Part shown: piece by piece, positions 49,264-62,445 of the stretch
Layout: every line of letters starts with the position of its first letter
Position numbering within the stretch: position 1 is the first letter of the stretch
NCBI GenBank assembly: GCA_948567375.1
Contig: OX419755.1
Location: 19,546,517 to 19,610,516, forward strand
Direction of reading: 5' to 3'
Length of the DNA: 64,000 bases
Origin: Lunularia cruciata
Taxonomy: Eukaryota; Streptophyta; Marchantiopsida; Lunulariales; Lunulariaceae
Position numbers and translations under genes: made by a program
Notes under the pieces: generated by a model
What the model was told of the DNA's origin: nothing
Seen by the model: only the letters and a program-made list of their open reading frames with translations
The model's database searches: none

Positions 49264-50340
49264 CTACATACTTGTCTACGTCCCCTGGCGTCCCTCGTCG
49301 TCCCGCCTGCTTTACTTTCTTGTTTCACACAGAATCTCGCTCCATTCAGTCCAAATATCTGATTTCCTTTCGTTGGACAACAAATCGCGCAGTCACCATG
49401 TTCTCCTCATCCCTCTCTCCCGAGGACTTCTGATGTCCGCCACGAGCAACAATATATGACTCTGCTCTGCGACTCCGGGCCAAATCGAACGACAACAGAC
49501 GGGTTTCCACAGGCATGGATGATTGTCAAGAACCTTTCGCTTACTTTTAGAACATGCGAAAAAGTGTCACCACCTCGGCGTCCGTGGTCTGTCTAACCCC
49601 TCGTGCGTTTGTCCGTCCGCTCCGCTTGCTCCTTCTCGGCTTTCGTTAGCCCTATCTGTTGTCACAGATCGGCTTAACCGACCATATCTCGCACTTCGAC
49701 TTTGCTGACACCAAGTGGGTAAAACGACTTGACCGACGACACCCTCCAATCCTTGACGGGGCCCATCAGTCCTATGCGACAATGGATCTCACAATCACGA
49801 CAATTTGAAACACAACGACACGCGTTGCCAGCGCGAGCTCACTCTACGCCAGATACTGCTCGATATGCCACATCGGATCCACCTGGTTGATTACATCTTT
49901 CTGTTAGCTTGGGACTCGATTAAGTCGCGGTGCCAATAATAGAGTTAGTTGTGTCTCTACGAGGTCGGTTTTTCTCTGTTAAATCTTTCTCTTAAACAGG
50001 TTCACATCGTAGCCCGTTCGGCTGCCTCAACTACAAAAGAACATAGACGGAGACACCCCGCCGGCCGATCCTTCCAGATCGTCCGGCTGGCTACCTTCTC
50101 TCCAGCCGGCCATCTCGCTTTCCTTTGTTTTCCCCGTTCTACGAATTCTTCGCGACAATTTCAATGGAGATGCAAGTCTATTCCGTGCGGTACCGGGCGG
50201 GCCAACTCGCGTTCGTTTGCTTTCTGTACTCTCTCGATTCCCCGCGGGGTTTGCCCTTAGTGGTGCACCGGGGTTTCCGTGAGAGCGGGCCTGCACGAAA
50301 TTTATTCTGAAGTTTATGGAACCGATGAGTTTTCGATCGT
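49264..50340. other. INTS8 upstream region
   Basis: No coding feature is supported; frames here are short and on both strands. It presumably holds the INTS8 promoter. The sequence is GC-richer than the island that follows. Confidence 0.5.
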
Positions 50341-51135
50341 AAGTTTATGGAACCGATGGTATTCTTCCATGGATTTCAACAGAGTAACGCTAGTAAAAAG
50401 ATTGTAAAGAGTCAAATAAAAGAGTTAAAAAGAGTTAAATAAAATATGATCAGAAATTTTTACTCTACACTTTGTTGGTCTTTTCAATTCCTCAAATAAT
50501 AAGGAAAATTATTTATTCGTAGAATATTTGTTGGATAAGTAGGAGTCGTTGATAAACTCATAGAGATTCATAACCTAAATATATATAAATTTAATTCAAA
50601 CTAAAATATGTGGTCTAAATTGAAACTATAAAATAAATATTATTTAATTTTTCTTATTATATAAAATATTTATGAAAACCCATATAAAATCTTTTTAAGA
50701 TGTTAGTGCTAGTAAAATACTAATATGACTGTATAAACTATGATAGAAGCTATAACATTTAGTTCTGGAAAAGGTAGGAAATCTGTATGTATTATATTTG
50801 AACATCCAACTTTGAACTAATTTTTATAATTTCTTCAATAATTTCTTAATAATCTTTTCTTTTCTGTTTGAAACTTATGAGGAGACATCTAAAATAGTAA
50901 GAAAATATTAACTAAATGTATATATTATTTAAGGGGAAATTTTGAATCAAATTCTTATGAGTGTAATTTGAATATTTTATGTGATAAAAGAGTAATAAGC
51001 TTCACTTAAGATAACATAAAGGATGGAATGTGATAACTATATTTAAATAAAATGTCATAATTTCTTAACATATAACGTCACAATGATATTAAAAAAACCT
51101 GTAATGTAATGCATTCACATATTCTCTAATAGCTT

Positions 51136-51166
51136 AAATTATTAGTGTTATTAACACTAATAATTT
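51136..51166. repeat. Perfect 15-bp palindrome in the AT-rich island
   Basis: AAATTATTAGTGTTA (51136-51150) and its exact reverse complement (51152-51166) are separated by a single T. Confidence 0.95.
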
Positions 51167-51415
51167 ATATTATTGAATATATTCTATATTATACATTATA
51201 TTTTTGAATCTCAAAATAAAGGATAATCAAGGTAAATCAGCTTAGTTAAATGGCATAAATTCTCAAAAAGTTCAAGTTAAGATGATATACTGATGCTCGT
51301 TGATGAGCTATGCTAAATCATATCTACTTTCAAAATTTGCAAAACATAAGGAGCTTTCATAATTTAGAGTCATTAATGAGCTTTAAATTTATTTGTAGGT
51401 TAAATAAACCTAATT

Positions 51416-51604
51416 GAACAATTTTCACTTTTCTAACAAATGTGTATGGACTATCTTTTAAATATACCCTTTTTTTTCTAATCTGCCATGTTGGTTAATT
51501 AAACCTAATTCAACATCTGCCATGTATGAAAAGTACTAAGGAACAATTGTCCAGTTTTTTTATCAAATGTGCATGGACTATCTTAAATGTATATTTTTCT
51601 AATC
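51416..51604. repeat. Degenerate direct duplication in the AT-rich island
   Basis: Segments at about 51416-51484 and 51542-51604 share AACAATT, CAAATGTG(T/C)ATGGACTATC, and TTTCTAATCT in the same order, spaced about 125 bp apart. Confidence 0.75.
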
Positions 51605-53300
51605 TCCAAAGCATATTTGAGGGTATATATCTTTAAACAAAGAATATTGATATTTTCCTCTAACCTCAAAAAATCCTTGCTTGTACTGAAAGAAATCAGT
51701 TTTTACTTCTAAGTTAATTTCTCCCTTATAATCATAAATGAGACAATAAAATTTTTTTACCCCAAAAAGATTAAAAAATTATATATTTGATTTGAATTTG
51801 TTTTTTATCTAGCCTTGGTGGGCTTTTTCTGGCTTCAAAATCCAAGATAAAGAAGGGTGTTTCATTTAACAAGCTTTGTCAAGGCTTACCAAGTTCTTAT
51901 GTTTACGGAAGAAAGTGGAGTTCATATGTCCAACTTACAACTTTAATTCTTGGTTTATCTTTCCCTCATATCTACGTTCAGGCCAAATACTATCAAGAAC
52001 TGAGGTTGGGGTAAATGATCTTCTTTGGATGTTAATTTAGACAAGTTACCTTTTATTATGAAATTATCTATTGTAAATAAATTCATAAAAGTCAGCGTGT
52101 GTATTTTAATAATAAGATATTACAATTGATGGAAAAATACCTTTCATTATTATGATTTTTGGTAAATATATAATTTATAGCTTTCCCACCTTTTTTGCAT
52201 GTTTGTTAAACTGTTCGTGAATTGTAACCTTTCTAGTCATGAGGTATAATTGAGGAATTTAGTATTTAGATAGGGTGATATATAGGCATGTATGTGTTTG
52301 TAAACAGTAAATATCGGAAACAAAAATACCCGATAATAATTGAAAGTGGAAGTTTCCCTAAAATAATCCACAAATATCATTGAGATCTTCTTATTAGTTA
52401 ACCATCTTTATATGGTTGAGAGAAAGAGATTGTAAAGTACTAGATATAAAGAGCTAATTTTCTAAAAAAATAATGTGATAAAATATCAATTACAAATTAT
52501 AGAATTATTACTCAAATTATAATTTGAAATTTAAATGCATTAAACTAGAACCTTAATACTACTTATACCCTCAATTGTAACTACATCCTCGAAAATACAG
52601 AATCCAAAATCGTAGATGGGATACGAAATAAGACCTTATCCATCAAGAAAACTATACAAGTTCAATGAGTTGGACTCCAAAATTCACTCTAATAAAGAAG
52701 TCCGTACTATCGATTGGAGTATTAAAGTAACCATATGTGATGTACAATTTCCAATGCTATAATTTTGGAGCTCAATTCTATATAGTCACTTCCTAGAAAT
52801 TAGAATTTGGACTTACATGCAGAAATTTATTGGAAATTTTATAAGTATGTTATTGTATTGTAACTCTAATGTTAAGATTCTCATTAAAATCAGATTAACT
52901 TTAGAAAGAACTTGGAAACAAAGATCTATTTTGGTTTATTAGGATCTACCTAAATTAAGAAATTCGTATATGTTTGAAAATTACTCAAAAGAGGCCTCTT
53001 TGTTTGGTAGTACTTTTTAACTAAAATACTTCTATCAATAATCGATATTTTCATGGTAATGTAGATTGTAACAGTAGGAGGTAACTCGTACTAAAAATTG
53101 AAGGGTTCTTCAATTTGGGTTCTCTATGTGCTGTATTTGAAACGCACTTGCTTTCGAAAATTTACAGTTTGAGAATATGATGAATAAAATTGGGTGAATG
53201 ATTATCCATATGTAATAAACCTAGATACGGATGATAATGCAATAGAAAAGCAACATAAAAGTTTCGTGACCTTAAGTAAGAAAGTAAATCAAGTGCTAGA

Positions 53301-54024
53301 CCAAACATATCAATATGCTATTTTTAATCTATTCAAAGGAGAAACATGACTTACATAACAACCTTCCATTACTAAATTTCTCCAATTCTTTCGAATGGGA
53401 TAGAGAGAACCAAATAATGTCCCTAAATCTAAATCTAATGATTGTGATTGATGAGAACGGAGTGACAATAACCAAGCCAAGTGAAACCAATAATGGGATA
53501 TCATCTGTCTTCACAAAAGCAGTCGCATTGTTCCTTTTTCCCGGGGCAACCAAGTGCTCCCGGGAAGTTCTTCTCTTGCTGAAAACCCTAAAAGGCGACA
53601 CAAAATTGTGTCACAAGTGTGATGCATGTCCGCAAAATTGTCGTACTGTTGGTTGTAGTTTAGTTGAGTTGCCTCTCCTTCGATCATTCGGATCCCTTCC
53701 AGTCTTTGAAGAAGAAGAAAAAGGAAGGGCGGAAGAGGAGGAGGAGGAGGAGGAGGGGAGAAGAATTACTATCTACATGATGCTGGCAGATTGACGACAT
53801 CTTGGATTACACCTCGGGAATCGAGGCCTGTTTTGCCCGGATGGGTTTCTGATCAGGACCCCGGTAGTATGCACGGGAAGTTGCAGGTGATAGATCGGGG
53901 TTTTGATGCCCAGGTCGATCAGGATTAAGGAGGGAGACGGTCATGGGGCAGAGGAGAGGAGCGGAGGGATTGGCTGGGTTGAAGTTTAGATAGTTTTAAA
54001 AATTAGGAGGAGATTGGAGTAAGG
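53301..54024 (+). promoter_or_regulatory. Upstream region of the P5A ATPase gene
   Basis: A GA-rich purine tract (GAAGAAGAAGAAAAAGGAAG then GAGGAGGAG repeats, about 53708-53760) lies about 270-320 bp before the start codon. A 159-codon frame at 53315-53794 ends in this tract and looks spurious. Confidence 0.45.
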
Positions 54025-57000
54025 ATGGGGATCCCCGTGAGTAGTAAGGTAGTGAACTCGGTGGAGCTGTACAAGTGGAGAGCTACTCCATGGAGATTGG
54101 ATATGTGGCCGTTTGCAGGCTTGTATGGTGCATGGATGGTGATGGCTGCACCATCACTGGATCCTACCGATTCGGGAATTTTGCTCGGAATTTTGGTCCT
54201 TTCACACATTCTTACCTGGCTCTTCACATCATGGTCTGTTGATTTTCGCTGCTTCATGCATGCCACCAAGGTGATCTAGACCTCTATTTCTCGTTTGTCT
54301 TTTTATTCATTCGACTGCCTTACCTGATGATTCATGTGCCAGAGGTAGATCAAATGGAGCTCTTATTTATCGGCTTGATCACGGAGTTGTTGACCTTCAA
54401 TTCTCTCGGACGAGTTTACCGTGGGCAAATTGGACACTTTGGTCGCATGAAGTTGTTGCAAGTGCTCTGGATGTACACAATTCATTCCGTTTGTCTCAAT
54501 TTTTGTTGGAAGGTTATGGAACTCGTACCTTTGTTTCTACGCAGATGAACGACGTTCATTCTTCAGATTTTGTCAAGGTCATTCCATCCAAGTTTTCGGG
54601 CTCGAAGGAGGTTGTTTCATTACATCAGAGGAAGATCGTAAGTAAAAATTCGTCAAAATTGCCGCTGAATTTATTTAATTACGGCTTGCCCTCTCAGAGG
54701 TTCTTCTGTGTAATCGTGGGCCGGAATCCCGCAGAAACTAAAACTCGAAGGGCCTATTGTTTACTTTGTGATTTACGTCTCGGAGCGTCTTGTCATGTAT
54801 GACATTCCGTTCACTTGTCACCAAGAACCCTGCCTCTTTTTGGTGGAAAGTTAAACGTACAATAAATACCTCGAGGTTTTCTTTGTCCACAAGCCGCCAA
54901 GTTCGAGCTGATATATCTTATTTTTGAGGACCTCTACAGTTTCGTTGCCTTGGATAGTTACAATTATAGGTTAGTTTTGTTTTTCTCCATTTTTGCTTCC
55001 AGTTTTCAGATTTCGTGGTCATATCACTCAGAAACGTAGTCGACCATTCACTCAGAAACGTAGTCGACCATCAAAGGCTTGAATGCTTACACATTTCTGT
55101 CAATAAACAGGTGTGACAAAAACCGTGTGCTTCTCCTGTCCTGGGTTGCAAGCGCCAGAGTAAACGAGGCTTATCGTTTACATGGTCTTTATTCCTGTTT
55201 ACTGTTTGCAGGCGGCGGGAGAGAAAGTAAACGGTACAAGAGAAGGATCCCAACTTCAAACCAGCAAGCAGCTAGGCGCATCCTCTTCGTCAACATTATT
55301 TGTCGGTGAAGAAATTGGTTTTGAGTTCCGAAAGCAACAATTTATATTTTCAGAAGAGGAGAAGAAGTTTTGCAAACTTGACTATCCAAATAAAGAATCA
55401 TTCGGCGCATACAGCAAGCTTACCGGCTATGGGTCAGAAGCAAAAGCTCAAGTGGCGATGGAGAAATGGGGAAGGAACATGTATGTACACGCAGACCTCA
55501 AATTCAAATCCCTATTGGGAACCTTTAAGCCGCGTTATGTAGTTCGCCACTCATACTTTACGCTCAGAGAAGTTTGTGTATCCTCGATAGTTCAAATGAC
55601 CCGCTGTGACGTGCTCCGATGTCTAGATGGACTTTCTGGTTGATCTCTCATTCGTCCTTGTTGATAATGTAGTTTCGAGTTCCCACAACCAACGTTTGGA
55701 AATCTCATGAAGGAACACTGCATGGAGCCATTTTTTGTCTTCCAGGTTCGGGATCTGGCCTTGGCTGGTGCTTGAAGAGGTTCAAATTTGAAGTTACTCG
55801 TCGTTGGCAAAGCATCTCTGTTTTCTTAGATTTCCATTGACCTACGACGCTGTACTTAACTTGTGTAATCCCCTGAATTATATGCAGGTATTCTGCGTGG
55901 GACTTTGGTGTCTTGATGACTATTGGTACTACAGTGTCTTCACCCTCCTAATGCTACTGTTGTTCGAGTCAACTGTTGTTAAAAGTAGATTGAAGACCTT
56001 ACAAGAACTCCGTCGGGTGAGAGTGGACAGTCAAACTCTCATAGTTCATCGCGGTGGAAAGTAAGAATTCTTGCCCTGTCCAACCTGTAACGGTCTTTGT
56101 TCTTATCGTCTGCCGGAAACTAATCAGTTATATTGTGAAATGCAACTTTTTGTCGATTCCAAATGAGACGTCTGCTTATTAGACGTTCGTCAAGCGAGAT
56201 ATCCCTCGAAGCTCCTCGATAGATGCTTTGTGTTTGTACTCTGTTCGAGTGTGAGTGGATATGGCTAGTAGAATCTGGGCGAACCTGCTTTCCTAAGCCT
56301 GCTGTCATTTGTGAATTGTTTGTAAACGAAGTCATGCCCTAATAGAATGCTGTTGCCTTTGAAATCAGATGGGTGAAGCTTTCTGGGATGGACCTCTTAC
56401 CTGGAGATGTGGTTTCAATAGGTCGCCCAACTGGTCCTGGAAGCGAAGAGAGAACTGTCCCAGCAGATATGTTGTTGATTGCAGGCAGTGCCATTGCCAA
56501 TGAGGCACTTCTAACAGGAGAGTCTACTCCGCAGTGGAAAGTATGTACTTCATGCATAAGCCTTTCATCAACTAAGCTGTGTTTATCATCACCTATTCTT
56601 ACGATTCAATTGGAATTATTCATGACCTTCATTGCGTGGTCCTGATGTGTTTAGGGCTCTATTGTAGGCCGGGAGCCTGGAGACAGATTATCAGTAAGAC
56701 GAGATAAGAACCATGTCTTGTTTGGGGGCACCAAGATTTTGCAGCACACACCCGACAAAGTATGTGCAATCATCTACCCATGTTCTTGGTAGGCCATAAG
56801 CACAGAAACCTGAGATGTGCTTCTCTGGAGTAAAAATGCCGTTCCACCTCTTTACTGAAGTATTTGTATATCTGTAGGTTGGCACTCTGAAAGCTCCCGA
56901 CGGCGGCTGTTTAGCTGTGGTTTTGCGAACAGGTTTCGAAACGAGTCAAGGAAAGCTGATGCGAACCATTTTATTCTCTACAGAGCGGGTAACATATTTT

Positions 57001-60000
57001 CCCCTGACTATCTTACGAGTTTGGATGTGAATATCTGTTCCTACATTATTGTCTCTTCTTGTGACCTGACTTTGATCCGATATAGGCCACAGGTTTGTTG
57101 TTTTGGTGCTAAAGCACATCACTACCTTGAGAATTCGGGTGTCTTTGTTAGGAAGGCTGGGTTTATCGTACGACCTGGAGAGGGTGTCTTTGGGTTGATC
57201 CTTTGTGTCGTAGTTAACTTCTGACTGAGATTAGCCAAAGTATTTAAACCTCCTCATCTGTTGAACAAATCTTGGTGTGGCAGGTTACAGCTAATAATTG
57301 GGAGAGTGGACTATTTATCTGCTTTCTGGTCATTTTCGCCCTTATTGCAGCAGGGTATGTTTTGAAGAAGGTATGTGATTCGCCCTGGACTGTTCAAATT
57401 TCTGCGGCTTCATGAGGAGAAATTAGGGCCATATTCAAGGTGTTCTAATACAATACCTGGTTTGTGATGTGAAGGGGCTGGATGATCCGACCCGCAGCAA
57501 GTACAAGCTATTCCTAAATTGTTCCTTGATTATTACTTCGGTCATTCCACCAGAGCTACCAATGGAGCTTTCTATAGCAGTCAACACTTCTTTGATTGCC
57601 CTCGCAAAGAAGGGAATTTTCTGCACAGAACCTTTTCGAATACCTTTTGCCGGCAAGGTATCGTACAGTCATCGTTTGGATCTGAAATTACTCGGAGCTG
57701 ATTTTCTTGAATGGATGTACTCCTTAAGCTGTAGAAAGAACTTTCTCCTGTTGTGCATATGAAGGTATTAAGGAGTAGATGAAATCTCAGTCCGGTTCTT
57801 CTTGGAGCTTACCTCTTAAAGTTCAGTACATACATGATCTCACATCCAGTAGGTCCACTATAACTTAGATCTAGTCATCACATGAAATAGATCGAGAAAC
57901 TCTTGTCCGCATCAAAAGACTGAATTGATGGATTTATGTGGAAAGGAACAATTTACCGTGTTCCTATTGATCATATACAATGACTTCTCAATTGTCTTTA
58001 TCTCTACAGGTGGATGTCTGCTGCTTCGATAAGACTGGAACCCTTACAAGTGATGACATGGTATGTTCTGTTCTCCTTGCTTCGATAAGGTGTTTGTATC
58101 ATACTTGTATCACACATCGACGAGGTAGTTTCTAGATGTTAAAAAAATTCTTGTTGCTTCTTTTCGTGAAATCATGCATGATGGGTTGTGGGATGGGCTT
58201 CTTCCAGTTTGAGGTTTGGTGGCATTTCTGCCTAGTACATATATTGTATTCTTCTAATGTGGATTTTGGCTCTGCAGGAATTTCGTGGTGTTGTGATTCT
58301 TGGTGAAAGTTCAGCATTGGAGACAGACTCGACCAAATTTCCGAACCCTACTGTGCAGGCCTTGGCAGCGTGTCATGCCCTCGTTTATGTTGATAACAAG
58401 CTTGTAAGCTATCCCTTCTCAAGTGACTGATTATTCCATGCGGTTCATCTTCGCCTTGGCATATTAGACCGAAAGAGGATGTCGGACGTGTTTCTTTACA
58501 ATGAGACCATAACTGTGTTTGATCCCTATGGTAGCTTGTCTTTATAAGTTTGGTTGAAACACTTTCTCTGGATCGGGCTTGGAGAGTACAGATTTTACTC
58601 TTTTATTCCGTGTAGTGCAGATGGACCTAGCTAAGTGTGGCGGTTTTTGTGCAGGTTGGGGACCCCTTGGAAAAAGCTGCTTTGAAGGGTATTGATTGGA
58701 GCTATACCGCTGATGAGAAAGCCCTACCACGAAAGTGAGCAATCTGATCTCTATTTCCTTGTACTAGGCAGACTACGAGTTATTTCAAACTGGGGTTATG
58801 TTGTATGTGAAGATTTGTTTGAGGTTAGTCTCACTTGTATTGGTCAGTATTCTATGTCAGTCTTCATACCCAGCACCTCGATTCACCAACTGAGAAACGA
58901 CTTTGGAGTATATGTTCTATACTGTTAGGTTCAGCATAATGAACACAATCCTGGGGACAATCTCCAGGTTGAGTGTTGGTTTTGTGGTCTTTGTCGCTGT
59001 TTTCGTTGACTTTGTTTGGGGCCCAACAATCGCAATGTTCTCTCATTGATGTTTGTGTCTGGGTGATGCAGGGGCAGTGCACCTCCAGTACAAATCATTT
59101 CCCGTCATCACTTTGCATCACATCTGAAACGAATGTCTGTCGTTGCTAGGATCGACGAAGGTTTCTACTGTTTTGTTAAGGTAGTTTGAGTGACTTTTAG
59201 GTGGACTTGGTTCTTGACCTCGTTATTGTTCAGCCATTGAGTTTTGGGTCTTCTATACGTCCCTAATTAATTTATAACTTTCTACAAGGTTACCTTCTCG
59301 GAGATATAACTCAAATCGATCAGTAAACTAGAAAGATCACACGACATTGCAAACTATACAAGTACTCAGCTTACTGGAATCTTTAACCATGGAGTTTATG
59401 GCATATGCAGGGTGCCCCTGAAACCATACAGGAGCGATTGGTGGAAGTGACTCCAGGATATGTAGAAGCCTATAAACAGTTCACGCGTCAAGGCTCTCGG
59501 GTGCTGGCTCTAGCATATAAGCGGCTACCGGAGATGCCAGTATGTCCTGTTCTGTGCTTTGTAATTACCGTGAAAGTTTAGTATTGTGTGCCCGGGACTG
59601 CTGAAGCTTCAGCTGTCCCGGATCTTATAGACATGCTACAGTGGATTTTGGATGACATTCGACGATGCTGTAATATAGTTAGGCACTTGAGTAATGTGAG
59701 TGGTTTTTATACGGACAATACTGAGTGTTGATGCTCCCTCTCATGGACAGGTTGGAGATGCCAGAAGTCTGGATCGCGAGGAGGTCGAAAGTGGCCTTTC
59801 GTTTGCTGGATTTGCGGTAGGTACTTCTGTTGTAATTATTCAGATCCAGTACAAAAACTGGAGGAGCTGTTTATAAGCTGTTCGATTTCTAAAGTCTGTT
59901 CTCGAATCTGGCCGATGCTTTTCTTCGCATGTGCCAACTCTTGCCTAAGGGATGTACCCCACTATTTATGGCGCAGGTCTTTGCATGCCCTCTTCGTAGT

Positions 60001-62445
60001 GACTCAGCGACCGTCTTGAAAGAGCTGAAGGATTCTTCACATGATCTGGTATGTTGATGCGTCGATACATGGTCTTTGACGTCAGAAACTGCCATTTAAA
60101 CTAGGTCAAGACATTTATGTTTCCAATATATTATAGTAAGAGGCGTTACTCGTTTCCTCATCCGGATTCGAGCTAATGGGCTGATACTAACCAGACATAG
60201 AGTTCACTTTAACATAAACAAAGACTGTGAGAGGAAATCAATACTTGATAGTTTGAGTCCTTTACTGTTCGTGTAATTACTATGCTGGCTCCATTGTTTT
60301 GATTATGATACCAGGTTGTAAACCGTGCAGGTTATGATTACTGGAGACCAAGCCCTTACTGCTTGTCACGTCGCAGCTCAAGTTCATATTATAACTCGCT
60401 CGGCTTTGATTTTGACTCCGCGAGTAGATGCTGCAAATATTAACAGCTTCGACTGGATTTCGCCAGACGAGAAAGTCAGATTACTCTACAAGTATGGGAC
60501 TAACTTGCTTAATTTTGAAGCATTTCTTGCATCTTCATATCAGTGTATGGATTTTGATTGTCAGCAGTTTGTGTGGGGCTCCTGTAAACAAGAATGCTCT
60601 TCTGGTGCCTTATGCTTGCAGGGAGGAAGAGGTGCTGGATTTAGCAAGCACCTACGACTTGTGTGTTGCCGGGGATGGGCTTGGTATGCTTCAACGCACT
60701 TATGCGTTGGAACTTGTGATCCCTGTTACTAAGGTCCGGACCTATCTTACTCTTCTCCTCCTCTTATTTGTATTTGGATTCTCACCGTGTGGATTGGCGA
60801 GTGTGGTTTTTAGAATTAATGTGCTTGGAATGTCAGGTTTTCGCCAGGGTGGCTCCAGACCAGAAAGAGCTCATCCTCACAAGTCTCAGAGCGGTCGGAC
60901 GCACTGCCCTCATGTGTGGAGACGGGACGAACGATGTCGGTGCACTGAAACAGGTGAAACGCATGATGTCCACCATGTAGTTGACTGATGGCATTCAGTT
61001 GAAGGGCTCCCACGTGCAGGAGTTGCAACATATTCCAAAGTTTACTCCTGGTTAACACTTCTGCATAACTATCTTCTGCAGGCCCATGTTGGAGTTGCCC
61101 TTTTGAACGCTATTCCTCCTGTTAAACCAGCTTCTGCTGCGTCGCCTGCAACGACAGAAGTCGGTAATAAGACTGCTATACAATCTGGTAAGACGCAGGT
61201 TGTTCATTGGAACTTGCATTTGCTTCCCTAGAGGTGCACATAGATATGGTATTGCTTGGTGTGAAACTGAGCGCTGTATTCGGGTTCATTATGCTGGTTC
61301 TGGACATCATGTTTACACTTTTGATGAAGCTATACTTTTGATCGCATAATTGATGGTTGCTCTTCATGTCTTGTTTAACAGGTCAGGTCGGCAAACAAAA
61401 AAGATCCAGGAGTACTGTTGCTGGACCTTCAGGGATTGCTGGAGCAGTTGCTGGGCCTAGCAACTCTGGTGTTGTAACACGACAAAGCAAAGTGGGATTG
61501 CCACCGGGTCAGTTATCTCCAACAAGTCAAAGTGGGCCGGGAGGTAGACCTCTAACGCCAGCAGAACTTCAGAAACAGAAATTGAAGAAGATGATGGATG
61601 AACTGAACGAGGAAGGCGATGGACGTGCACCGACTGTCAAGCTAGGCGATGCGTCGATGGCTGCCCCTTTTACTGCGAAGCACTCTTCAGTCCGACCTAC
61701 TACAGATATCATCAGACAAGGTCGAAGCACCTTAGTCACCACCCTGCAGATGTTTAAGATTTTGGGACTGAATTGCCTTGCTACCGCGTACGTGCTCAGT
61801 GTGATGTACTTGGACGGCGTGAAGCTCGGTGACATGCAGGCAACAATAAGTGGTGTTTTCACAGCAGCTTTCTTCCTGTTTATTTCTCATGCAAGGCCTT
61901 TGAACACACTTTCAGCCCAGAGACCACATCCAAACATCTTTAGCCCCTATGTCATTCTTTCTCTTCTTGGTCAATTCGCCATTCATATCACTTTCCTCGT
62001 GACAGTAGTGAACGGTGCCAAAAGATATATGCCGGAAGAGTGCATTGAACCAGATTCTGAATTCACACCCAATCTAGTCAACACCGTCTCATATATGGCG
62101 AACATGATGATTCAAGTTGCCACCTTTGCTGTGAATTACATAGGGCATCCTTTCAACCAAAGTATACGCGAAAACAAGCCATTCTATTTTGCCCTTACGT
62201 CGGCAGGGATCTTCTTTACAGCCTTACTCTCAGATTTATTTAGGAGCTTGAACGATTGGTTGAGACTTGTACCCTTGCCGCAGCCGTATGGGCGCCAAGT
62301 TCTGGGTTACGCTGCTATGATGGTGTTGGGTTGCTACGGTTGGGAGCATTCTTTGCGGTGGGTTTTCCCCCCACCATCACCAAAAAGGCCCCGTCACCGG
62401 CGAAGAGCAGTTTCGAAGTCCCTAGAATCTAAGAAAGGTGACTGA
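54025..62445 (+). CDS. PDR2: P5A-type ATPase (plant MIA/PDR2, ATP13A1/Spf1 family)
   Basis: 22 exons: 54025-54270, 54545-54637, 55212-55480, 55673-55745, 55888-56060, 56369-56540, 56655-56759, 56878-56988, 57284-57370, 57475-57657, 58010-58060, 58278-58403, 58655-58734, 59072-59180, 59411-59539, 59751-59816, 59977-60048, 60331-60491, 60622-60733, 60837-60953, 61082-61187, 61382-62445. All phases agree, giving 1234 residues. P5A ATPases sit in the ER and extract mis-inserted transmembrane helices; loss in plants affects pollen and phosphate-starvation root responses. Seen: N-terminal helices, A-domain TGES 334-337, the P5A hallmark PPELP 468-472 in M4, phosphorylation motif DKTGT 511-515, [11 protein letters not shown] in the N domain, [12 protein letters not shown] near 717, hinge [11 protein letters not shown] 834-844, and six C-terminal helices in the last exon. 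A Ser/Gly/Pro-rich linker (about 880-945) sits before [17 protein letters not shown], as in other plant members. The C-terminus is basic. Confidence 0.97.
55024..55071. repeat. Exact 24-bp tandem duplication in P5A intron 2
   Basis: Two identical adjacent 24-bp units (55024-55047 and 55048-55071) containing CAGAAACGTAGTCGACC. It is a recent local duplication within an intron. Confidence 0.97.

Larger units (their letters stand above)
50341..53300. other. AT-rich island of about 3 kb
   Basis: Very AT-rich with no open frame of note. It contains a 15-bp-arm perfect palindrome (51136-51166) and a degenerate duplication (51416-51604). No transposon ends or domains were recognised. It separates the divergent INTS8 and P5A genes. 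Confidence 0.7.

Noticed and set aside
53315-53794. 159-codon plus-strand frame ending in a Glu run
   Set aside because: The Glu run comes from a GAG-rich tract, and the rest is AT-rich island sequence. It does not join in phase to the P5A gene.
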